Shown here in pieces: positions 1-5,617 of a stretch of DNA of 5,972 nt. The DNA lies in the NCBI GenBank assembly GCA_002348045.1, contig DDYO01000125.1, positions 1,656-7,627 on the forward strand, in the 5' to 3' direction. The first letter of the stretch is position 1. Each line of letters begins with the position of its first letter. This DNA comes from Anaerolineales bacterium UBA2232. Lineage in GTDB: Bacteria > Chloroflexota > Anaerolineae > UBA2200. The notes beneath the pieces were generated by a model. It was not told the origin of the DNA. It ran no database searches and was given only the letters and a program-made list of their open reading frames with translations. Position numbers and translations under genes: made by a program.

Positions 1-477
1 AGTGACATTGGCCCGCGCTGCCTCCAACTGCTCCGTCCGGCCGAAATACCAGGTGGATTGCCCAGAACCTGCTGGTTGTTTGCCGAGCCAGTCACCTGTG
101 CGATTCTGTCTATCCGCGTTCAATGCAGCATTCACGGTCGCATCGTATTGAGCCTGGGCGGAGGCAACCGCGGCATCTGCAACGACTGCGGCGGACTGGG
201 CGGTCTCAAGTCCGGCAAGGACGATATTGCGTTGCGCCACAAGCAAGGTATTGTCCAGCCGGAAAAGCTCGTCACCCGCGCTCACCTGCTGGCCTTCCTC
301 GACGTTGACCGAAGCCACCTCCCCACCGATCTGAGGAGCGATCCGTACCTCGCGGGAAGCAATCGTGCCGGAAGCGGTCAGCACGGTAGAGTTCGAATTA
401 CCCGTCAAGTTGCAGGCGCTCAGCACGAGGCTGCAGATCACCAGCAGAGGCATGTAAACGAAGGTTAGTCTTCTCAT
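1..477 (-). CDS. HlyD-type membrane-fusion (adaptor) lipoprotein of an ABC exporter, partial
   Basis: Only the N-terminal 159 codons are inside the window; the frame is open to base 1, so the C-terminal half lies off the left edge. Residues 1-21 are a lipoprotein signal peptide (basic MRR, a hydrophobic core, then the lipobox LSAC), so Cys22 should be lipidated. Residues about 36-80 look like the first half of a biotinyl-lipoyl barrel (SGTIASREVRIAPQIGGEV, then EEGQQVSAGDELFRLD), typical of HlyD/YbhG adaptors. Residues 80-125 are an Ala/Gln-rich helix that should form the coiled-coil hairpin. A Gly/Pro/Trp-containing stretch (126-146) interrupts it before helix resumes. The ATG is set by AGGAG (485-489) 7 nt upstream. 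It follows the permease gene by 51 nt and is probably the operon's extracytoplasmic adaptor. Family assignment is firm; exported substrate unknown. Confidence 0.9.
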   Translation of the reverse strand, partial: MRRLTFVYMPLLVICSLVLSACNLTGNSNSTVLTASGTIASREVRIAPQIGGEVASVNVEEGQQVSAGDELFRLDNTLLVAQRNIVLAGLETAQSAAVVADAAVASAQAQYDATVNAALNADRQNRTGDWLGKQPAGSGQSTWYFGRTEQLEAARANVT

Positions 478-508
478 CAGCAGTCTCCTATTGATCTAGA
501 GGGAAACC

Positions 509-529
509 AAAAAGGGGATCACAATCCCC
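509..529 (-). terminator. Terminator-like hairpin between permease and adaptor genes
   Basis: On the minus strand GGGGAT, loop TGTG, ATCCCC forms a perfect 6-bp stem, followed at once by TTTTT. The first stem base is the last base of the permease stop codon. This is the shape of a weak Rho-independent terminator. It sits inside the operon, so it may partly reduce transcription of the adaptor gene or protect the 3' end of an upstream mRNA. Read by eye; stability not computed. Confidence 0.5.
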
Positions 530-1665
530 TACAGACGTTTGTGGAACATGAGCACACTGGCCATGAACACGGCAATGCTGAAGACCGCCATGGGCCAGAC
601 CCAATGCCACAGAACGGCAAATCCCACACCCTTGAGGATGATTCCACGCACGATTTCCAGATAGTACGTGACGGGCAACAGGTAACCAGTGTAGTGCGCC
701 AGCCACGGCATGTTCTCACGCGGGAAGAGCAGCCCTGCCAGGAGGACAGATGGCAGCATGATGAATGATGCCATGTACATAGCCTGCATTTGGGTCTTGG
801 AGATAGTGGAAATCAGCACGCCCAGACCCAGTGACCCGAGCAGGAAGATCAGGCTCAACCCGGCGAGGAGCAGCATACTGCCGGCAACCCTTACCCCAAA
901 CATGACAGCTCCTACTCCTACCGTCATAGCCACATTCAGGAAAGCCACCAAGACAAAGGGGAGGATTTTGCCGAGCATCAGTTCCCAGGAACGAACAGGT
1001 GTCACGATCAGTTGCTCCAGCGTGCCCTGCTCGCGCTCGCGCACGATGGCAAAAGCGGTCAGGAGCAAGGTCTGAACCTGGAGAATGACCGCTACCAGTC
1101 CGGGGATCATGAAATTCATGCGGCGCAAATCTGGGTTATACAGGTACCGGATGTGCGCATCGACGGGCAGGCTTAGGGTTATGCCTGCGCCGCTGCTCTC
1201 CAGTCGTTGGATGAGGATTTCCTGCGAGACTGCTTGGCTTACAGTTTCTGCGGCCAGTTGAGCGGTCTGAGCAACGGTAGGATTGGCGCCATCGATGTAG
1301 AATTGGATTGCGCTGGAGCCGCCGGTGCTGATCCTGCGCCCATAGTCCTCGGGGATATACAGACCAGCTTTGACTGCACCGGTGTCCAGCAACGCCAGGA
1401 TCTCGGACTCGCTCTGGGCAGTGTATGTCCACATATAGAAGCCGCTTACTGTGAATTTGTCTACCAACGACCGACTGGCAGTGGTCTGCGACATATCGGC
1501 AACCGCCAGGGGAATATCCTCCACATCATTGGCAACTGCGTACCCCAACAGGACAAGCATCATAACGGGCATGATGATGACCAACATCAAGGTGCGCGGA
1601 TCGCGAATGATGTGCAGCCACTCTTTACGAGCGATCGTTGCCATACGGCGATAGCCTTGTCCCAT
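529..1665 (-). CDS. ABC-2 type transporter permease (YbhS/DrrB-like)
   Basis: The 378-residue protein has the layout of YbhS-type ABC-2 exporter subunits and is about the usual length for them. An N-terminal amphipathic stretch with KEWLHIIRDPRTL precedes TM1 (about 27-46). A large extracytoplasmic domain (about 47-185) contains IDGANPT and ends in YNPDLRRMNFMIPG. Five C-terminal membrane segments follow at roughly 187-208, 235-258, 262-286, 295-314 and 350-372. The coupling-helix motif VREREQGTLEQL (208-219) after TM2 is diagnostic of the ABC2 membrane domain. The ATG at 1665 is preceded by AAGGGGG with 5 nt spacing, which overlaps the TAA of the ATPase gene 10 nt upstream, so translation is probably coupled. 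An internal ATG at codon 8 is the alternative start. It should form the membrane channel driven by the two ATPases, as a homodimer or with a second permease beyond the window. Confidence 0.93.
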   Translation of the reverse strand: MGQGYRRMATIARKEWLHIIRDPRTLMLVIIMPVMMLVLLGYAVANDVEDIPLAVADMSQTTASRSLVDKFTVSGFYMWTYTAQSESEILALLDTGAVKAGLYIPEDYGRRISTGGSSAIQFYIDGANPTVAQTAQLAAETVSQAVSQEILIQRLESSGAGITLSLPVDAHIRYLYNPDLRRMNFMIPGLVAVILQVQTLLLTAFAIVREREQGTLEQLIVTPVRSWELMLGKILPFVLVAFLNVAMTVGVGAVMFGVRVAGSMLLLAGLSLIFLLGSLGLGVLISTISKTQMQAMYMASFIMLPSVLLAGLLFPRENMPWLAHYTGYLLPVTYYLEIVRGIILKGVGFAVLWHWVWPMAVFSIAVFMASVLMFHKRL

Positions 1666-1675
1666 GCCAACCCCC

Positions 1676-2629
1676 TTAGTCGATAGCAGCCCGCACCTGC
1701 AGGCGATTCTCTTGTTCTACCAGGGATACAAACACATCCTCCAGCGAGGGCAGGACGCGCTCAATACACTCCACTGCAATCCCTTGGGAGTTCAGCATCT
1801 CTACCAGGACCGCCCGATCATCGTCCGACTCAGCCACTACGTGTAGCAGCACCCCGTGCGCTGCTACCTCAAACGCCAAAGGCAGGTCCATGATGATGCG
1901 CTCGGCGTGCTCGGGGTCGCTGCAACTTATCTCAAAGAGGGTACCCTTCATGGCTGCCTTCAATGCATCAGGAGCATCGAGGGCAATCAAACGAGAATGA
2001 TCCATCATCCCGATGACGTTGCAGAATTCTGCTTCATCCATGTAATGCGTGGTTGCCAGCACGCTCACGCCCTGGCCCGCGAGGCGATAGATCATCTCCC
2101 AGAACTCACGCCGCGAGACTGGATCCACACCCGCGGTGGGCTCGTCGAGGAAAAGCATGGGCGGCTCGTGTACAATGGCGCAAGCCAGCGCCAACCTCTG
2201 CCGCCACGCCCCGGAAAGCTTACTGACGCGTCGTTTCTCAAGCCCGCGCAAGCCCGATTCATCAATGAGTTGAGCAAGGCGTGCCCTGTAGTTCTTCCGC
2301 TCGACGTTGTACAGGTTGGCATAGAAATCCAGGTTTTCGCAGACTGTCAGGTCGTTGTATAAGGCGAATCTCTGCGACATGTACCCGATGTGGTGCTTGA
2401 CCTTTTCCGGCTCGTGCGTGATGTCATATCCCAGGACGTGGGCGTCTCCCGAGGTGGGACGCAGGATTCCGCACAGCATGCGTATGGTGGTGGTCTTGCC
2501 TGCACCATTTGGCCCGAGCAAGCCAAAGATCTCACCGCGCGGGATCTCGAAACTGACGTGATCTACAGCGGTGAAATCACCGAACTGACGGGTCAACTGG
2601 GTGACCTCCACAGATGTCGGCGCGCTCAC
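1676..2629 (-). CDS. ABC transporter ATP-binding protein 2 (YbhF C-terminal-half-like)
   Basis: A 317-residue nucleotide-binding subunit. Walker A is GPNGAGKT (39-46), the Q-loop Gln is 86 in GYMSQRFALY, Walker B is LFLDEP (159-164) with catalytic Glu163, the D-loop follows at GVDP, and the H-loop His is 195 in ATTHYMDEAE. The signature motif is degenerate: LSGAWRQRLALA (from 138) in place of LSGGQ. A C-terminal extension (about 225-317) ending with SLEDVFVSLVEQ is usual for drug-export ATPases. The start is a GTG whose last two bases begin the TGA of ATPase 1 (GTGA overlap); an AGGGGG lies 7 nt upstream. A longer frame reaches 2803 but runs through ATPase 1 coding sequence. With ATPase 1 it resembles the two halves of E. 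coli YbhF. It should act as a cytoplasmic heterodimer with ATPase 1 beneath the permease. Confidence 0.94.
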   Translation of the reverse strand: MSAPTSVEVTQLTRQFGDFTAVDHVSFEIPRGEIFGLLGPNGAGKTTTIRMLCGILRPTSGDAHVLGYDITHEPEKVKHHIGYMSQRFALYNDLTVCENLDFYANLYNVERKNYRARLAQLIDESGLRGLEKRRVSKLSGAWRQRLALACAIVHEPPMLFLDEPTAGVDPVSRREFWEMIYRLAGQGVSVLATTHYMDEAEFCNVIGMMDHSRLIALDAPDALKAAMKGTLFEISCSDPEHAERIIMDLPLAFEVAAHGVLLHVVAESDDDRAVLVEMLNSQGIAVECIERVLPSLEDVFVSLVEQENRLQVRAAID

Positions 2630-3573
2630 GCTGTATCCCCCTGTTTCTCTGCCAGGTGGATGAAAACGTCCTCCATCGTCAGTCGCACTTCGCGCAGAGC
2701 GGCAATGTCCGCATTCTCTTTCTCTAGCGCTTCTGCGATGCGCGGTATCACCTGCAAGGGGTTGTCTGCCGAAAGCCGTAGGCTGTCTCCCACGGCTCGC
2801 CAACGAAGAACGCCCTGCGTGCTGTCCGCCGCAGCTCGAAGGACGCGTCGCGGTCGGGCTTTGACCTCGATGATGTGGAAGGGCATCTGCGCTTCCAGTT
2901 CACCTGGCGTACCGGAAACCAGCATGCGCCCCTGGTATATCATGCCCACTCGATTGCAGCGCTCTGCCTCATCCATATACGGGGTAGCTACCATGACGGT
3001 CACCCCCTGCTGGATGACTTTCGCTAATAGCTGCCATAGTTCGCGCCGTGAAACCGGGTCTACTCCTGTGGTGGGTTCGTCCAATAGGAGGATTTCCGGC
3101 TCGTGGATCAATGCGCACGCCAAGGCCAGTTTCTTCCGCATCCCTCCGGAGAGGTTCTCGCTGCGGCGGGACGCGAAATCCGTCAAGCGAGCGAACTCCA
3201 GCAGTTCGTCAATGCGAGCTTTCTGTTTGTTGCGCGACACGCCACAGATGTCAGCGAAAAAGCGCAAGTTCTCCAGCACACTCAGGTCAGGATACAGGCT
3301 GAATGCCTGCGGCATGTATCCAAGTCGAGCGCGAGCTGCCTCTGCCTGTCTGCTCACATCGAGACCATACAGCTTAACTGAACCCGATGTCACCTGCATA
3401 ACCGTGGAAAGAATGCGCAACAGGGTGGTTTTACCCGCGCCATCCGGCCCGACCAAGCCAAATAGCTGTCCTGTCTCGACCTGCAAACTGATAGCATCAA
3501 GGGCAGGCCGGTCCTGTTTGAACTGGCCGGCGTAGATTTTCGTTGCCCGCAGTGCCTCAATTGCTACATTCAT
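2626..3573 (-). CDS. ABC transporter ATP-binding protein 1 (YbhF N-terminal-half-like)
   Basis: A 315-residue nucleotide-binding subunit. Walker A is GPDGAGKT (42-49), with the Asp that I recall from the first half of E. coli YbhF. The Q-loop Gln is 89 in GYMPQAFSLY, the signature is a good LSGGMRKKLALA (from 141), Walker B is LLLDEP (162-167) with Glu166, and the D-loop is GVDP. The H-loop position reads ATPYMDEAE: Pro198 replaces the switch histidine, while the surrounding motif is intact. The C-terminal part (about 225-315) ends with TMEDVFIHLAEK, as in drug-export ATPases. The ATG at 3573 has GGAG 8 nt upstream, inside a leader repeat shared with the regulator gene. It lies 42 nt after the regulator stop and overlaps ATPase 2 by 4 nt. 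It is expected to pair with ATPase 2; the substrate is not deducible. Confidence 0.95.
   Translation of the reverse strand: MNVAIEALRATKIYAGQFKQDRPALDAISLQVETGQLFGLVGPDGAGKTTLLRILSTVMQVTSGSVKLYGLDVSRQAEAARARLGYMPQAFSLYPDLSVLENLRFFADICGVSRNKQKARIDELLEFARLTDFASRRSENLSGGMRKKLALACALIHEPEILLLDEPTTGVDPVSRRELWQLLAKVIQQGVTVMVATPYMDEAERCNRVGMIYQGRMLVSGTPGELEAQMPFHIIEVKARPRRVLRAAADSTQGVLRWRAVGDSLRLSADNPLQVIPRIAEALEKENADIAALREVRLTMEDVFIHLAEKQGDTA
2637..2642 (-). promoter_or_regulatory. Ribosome-binding site deciding the GTG start of ATPase 2
   Basis: The minus strand reads AGGGGG with 7 nt to the GTG at 2629-2627. It lies inside the last codons of ATPase 1. Together with the GTGA stop/start overlap it supports the short start over the longer open frame and suggests translational coupling, giving matched amounts of the two ATPases. 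Confidence 0.75.
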
Positions 3574-3579
3574 ACGCGA

Positions 3580-3600
3580 TTCTCCAAAAAGACCAAAATA
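3580..3600 (-). repeat. Leader repeat, copy upstream of ATPase 1
   Basis: The minus strand reads TA, TT, then TTGGTCTTTTTGGAGAA, and ends 6 nt before the ATPase 1 ATG. It matches the copy at 4332-4352 at 19 of 21 positions, including 17 contiguous bases. It contains the Shine-Dalgarno GGAG and two TTGG units spaced 9 nt apart. Candidate roles are an operator for the regulator encoded upstream or a shared translational leader. The sequence at the matching -10 and -35 positions here (TTTTTT and GTCCCA) is not a good promoter. Confidence 0.7.
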
Positions 3601-3615
3601 CTCGGCAAAAAAACC

Positions 3616-4326
3616 TCACGACTTTAGCATTGGGACAACTACAGCGTTCATGCTTTCACCCAAACGGCGGCAAAGGGAAGGCTCCATGTTCGCAACCAAC
3701 GACTGGTACCTTTCGATGTGCTCCAAGAGGAGGTGACGCCACTCAAGATCACCTTTACCCTCGTATGCCAGCAATCCGAGTGCAAAGCCGCCCAGCAGCA
3801 CCAACCCGGAACGTGTAACTGAGCCCGTATCCTTGATGATCTGCGGCAGAATCGCTGCCAGGATCTGTCGCCCAGTGCCTTTTCCAAGGCGCAGGACGAT
3901 GATCGTCATCACCTCGATGCAATAACGCAGCACAGCGGGCACGTCTGGGGGAACGCGTGCCAACACCTCCTCTACCGTTGCCTGATCCTGCAACTCACCG
4001 TCACGAATTGTCTCCGTGATCCGTTTTTTGACGCTATCCCAGTCTCCTGGATCCGCAGTTCCAGCGAGCTCAACGAACCGCTGGCGAGCATACGCTGTGG
4101 GCACAAAGACCACTTCGGACCGTCCGACCACTGGCTTCTCAGACTGAATCCGGTACTCTGAAGTGACAAGCCCCTTCTCTTCCAAGACGCGCAGCATGTC
4201 GTAAGCAGTGAAGCGACTGACCCCGACTCTTTCAGCCAACACGGTGTAGTGAACCGGACCATCCAGCTCGCGATACAGGTCGAGAAAGCGATGGATGAAG
4301 ATCTCTTGGCGGCGAGTGATGTTCAT
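3616..4326 (-). CDS. Winged-helix transcriptional regulator, probable local regulator of the efflux operon
   Basis: A 236-residue protein with an N-terminal winged helix-turn-helix (about residues 24-75). VHYTVLAERVGVSRFTAYD is the HTH, MLRVLEEKGLVTSEYR continues the recognition helix into the wing, and a further strand pair (VVGRSEVVFVPT) completes the wing. The remaining 160 residues are mostly helical, with a glycine-rich hydrophobic helix (GLVLLGGFALGLLAYEG, about 174-190). They fit no effector domain I can name; a ligand-binding or dimerisation role is a guess. The ATG at 4326 has GGAG 7 nt upstream and lies just below a good promoter; the open frame extends to 4470 but would cross that promoter, so the longer start is unlikely. 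It is the first gene of the operon, 42 nt ahead of ATPase 1. This position suggests autoregulation together with the transporter, by analogy with MarR/TetR-controlled exporters. Confidence 0.82.
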   Translation of the reverse strand: MNITRRQEIFIHRFLDLYRELDGPVHYTVLAERVGVSRFTAYDMLRVLEEKGLVTSEYRIQSEKPVVGRSEVVFVPTAYARQRFVELAGTADPGDWDSVKKRITETIRDGELQDQATVEEVLARVPPDVPAVLRYCIEVMTIIVLRLGKGTGRQILAAILPQIIKDTGSVTRSGLVLLGGFALGLLAYEGKGDLEWRHLLLEHIERYQSLVANMEPSLCRRLGESMNAVVVPMLKS

Positions 4327-4331
4327 TCGTG

Positions 4332-4352
4332 TTCTCCAAAAAGACCAATTTA
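4332..4352 (-). repeat. Leader repeat, copy upstream of the regulator
   Basis: The minus strand reads TA, AA, then TTGGTCTTTTTGGAGAA, ending 5 nt before the regulator ATG. It is the partner of the copy at 3580-3600. It begins at about the predicted transcription start, so it would form the first 20 or so bases of the mRNA and include the Shine-Dalgarno. A regulator bound here as DNA would block initiation; as RNA it could control translation of both genes. Confidence 0.7.
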
Positions 4353-4359
4353 CCGCGCA

Positions 4360-4388
4360 ATGATACAACCAGTTGTCGGTGCTGTCAA
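4360..4388 (-). promoter_or_regulatory. Sigma70-type promoter of the regulator/efflux operon
   Basis: On the minus strand a perfect -35 TTGACA (4388-4383) is separated by exactly 17 nt (4382-4366) from a -10 TATCAT (4365-4360). Transcription should start near 4353, about 27 nt before the regulator ATG. No comparable promoter was found upstream of the other four genes, so this one probably drives the whole operon. Confidence 0.8.
4365..4376. promoter_or_regulatory. Candidate operator: inverted repeat in the promoter spacer
   Basis: ACAAC-CA-GTTGT is an inverted repeat with perfect 5-bp arms and a 2-bp centre. It lies between the -35 and the -10 and touches the -10. A repressor dimer bound here would occlude RNA polymerase, so it is a plausible site for the adjacent regulator. 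The arms are short and could be chance. Confidence 0.35.
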
Positions 4389-4520
4389 GCGCTCGTATGA
4401 CGTCACTTCCAGTGTATCGAGGTGGTATGGTTCCACGATGTGAGAGTCTACGTAAGTAGCCCGTGACCACAGACGACGAGATGACCCTGAGGAGCGCGAT
4501 AAGTATCTAGGTGACTACGC
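4389..4520. other. Intergenic region between the operon promoter and the transposase remnant
   Basis: No gene is seen here. The one marked feature is a perfect 8-bp palindrome TGACGTCA (4398-4405), centred about 14 bp upstream of the -35, where an activator or second repressor could bind. I saw no clear insertion-sequence end or target duplication that would fix the left border of the transposase remnant. Confidence 0.4.
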
Positions 4521-5617
4521 ATGGTGCACGGCCGCTATCAACAGGCGCCGACGCGTGCGGCCAGGAATGGCCCACTGGGTAGGATGCAGGACGTGATAGG
4601 TTCCGGTTCGCAACTGATGCAGAAGCTAGAATAGCCGACCCAGCGCCATTTACGAGCGCAAGTGCGCGGGTGGGTCGTCGGGCAGGAATTGGATGCAGCC
4701 CTAAGCAAGATCGCGCAGGCACAAGGTCACATCTTCCCCGAGCGCCTCGTCGGGTATCTGCTCGAAACGGCGCGGTATCTGGTGTAACATGGCGCTGTGC
4801 ATCTGGCCCCGCAGTCTGGGAACGACTGCCGACGAGCAGCACCTCAACACTGTGTTGCCACTCAGCGATTGCTGCCACTGCGGTCTGCGATCACGCTGCT
4901 ACTCCATCCCCAACGCGTTGCAGCGAGCGATTCCGGTGAGCCGTATCCCCTGGAATGTCCCCGCCCCGGGCTACTGCAAAGCCAACCTGGTGCATCACGG
5001 CAGCCCGGAGCCGCGTGGATAGTGCGGTTGCATTCCTAGCTCGTGGACGCCGCCATCGGGTGGCGTGGCCACCGCGCCATCGTCGGCCACAGCTATGTTG
5101 TGTTCGCGGATGCCCTCAACAAGCTCCTTGAGGGTTCCACTCTGGCTGCCACGAACTGCACAACGACAGCGACGGGGAGTTGCTCAATGTGCTGCTTCTG
5201 CGCCTTCTTCAGCGGTTCTAGCCGCACGCCGTGCTCTCTCGCAGTGCTTCGGGAGAGTCCAATGGCAGCCGCCCTGTGGAGCAGAAAGACGCGACCCTCG
5301 TCCGCGCTTACGGCGGTGATTGGCGCGTGGACACTGTCACCCAGATCCGCTATCTCAACACCCTCTATGGCTTACTGTTTGACCAATACAGCCCCAGGCA
5401 ACTCGTGATGCACCAAGTGGCAAAGAAACGGATCGCCGCCACCACGGTACGGCCGACCTAGACCCGCCGCCAATATGATCGCCCGCGCCCTCAGCTCGAA
5501 CGGGACCACGCGACCCGCCTGCTGTCTGTATCTCACGAGCAAGCGTTACGCACCCAACACCAGGCTATCGACGCCCTGAGCTGCCTTGACGAACTCGAGG
5601 CGCGCCCGGACCACTAG
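4521..5617 (+). pseudogene. Decayed integrase-core (DDE/rve) IS transposase
   Basis: Frame pieces join into one transposase of roughly 360 codons. The N-terminus (4521 on) reads GRYQQAPTRAARNGPLGRM, then a helical part with GHIFPERLVGYLLETARYLV. About 4813-5019, one frame over, reads NALQRAIPVSRIPWNVPAPG then KANLVHHG, where the family has a motif like E-x-DLVAHCG; the first catalytic Asp is Asn (4984-4986). About 5043-5150 reads LVDAAIGWRGHRAIVGHS. From 5156, in a third frame, HNDSDGELLN matches the second Asp motif (usual form SDNGSEFIN), and VEQKD carries the catalytic Glu, followed by VRAYGGDWRVDT and RRQYDRPRPQLERD. In-path stops are at 4632, 4785, 5037, 5219 and 5459; frame changes fall near 4812, 5000-5040 and 5140-5156. 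The stop at 5615 is probably close to the natural end. Family consensus is from memory. It is certainly inactive; exact IS family and true start are unclear. Confidence 0.8.

Noticed and set aside
58..468. Plus-strand open frame of 136 codons
   Set aside because: Antisense to the adaptor lipoprotein, whose signal peptide, lipobox and lipoyl-like motifs are clear on the minus strand.
1207..1686. Plus-strand open frame of 159 codons opposite the permease
   Set aside because: Antisense to the permease coding region, no recognisable domain, no good ribosome-binding site.
2630..2803. N-terminal extension of ATPase 2 to a start at 2803
   Set aside because: It reads through the end of ATPase 1 in another frame and gives an Arg-rich, domain-free segment; the GTG at 2629 has a good ribosome-binding site and begins directly ahead of the ABC domain.
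2390..3535. Long plus-strand open frame (381 codons) antisense to both ATPases
   Set aside because: It lies opposite two well-supported ABC genes, spans their junction, and its translation (Ser/Arg-rich, no domain) looks like a composition shadow.
4327..4470. N-terminal extension of the regulator to 4470
   Set aside because: It would translate through the -35/-10 promoter and the leader; the ATG at 4326 has a well-spaced GGAG and the HTH begins shortly after it.
4507..4878. Minus-strand open frame of 123 codons
   Set aside because: Antisense to the transposase remnant; no domain and no start signal.
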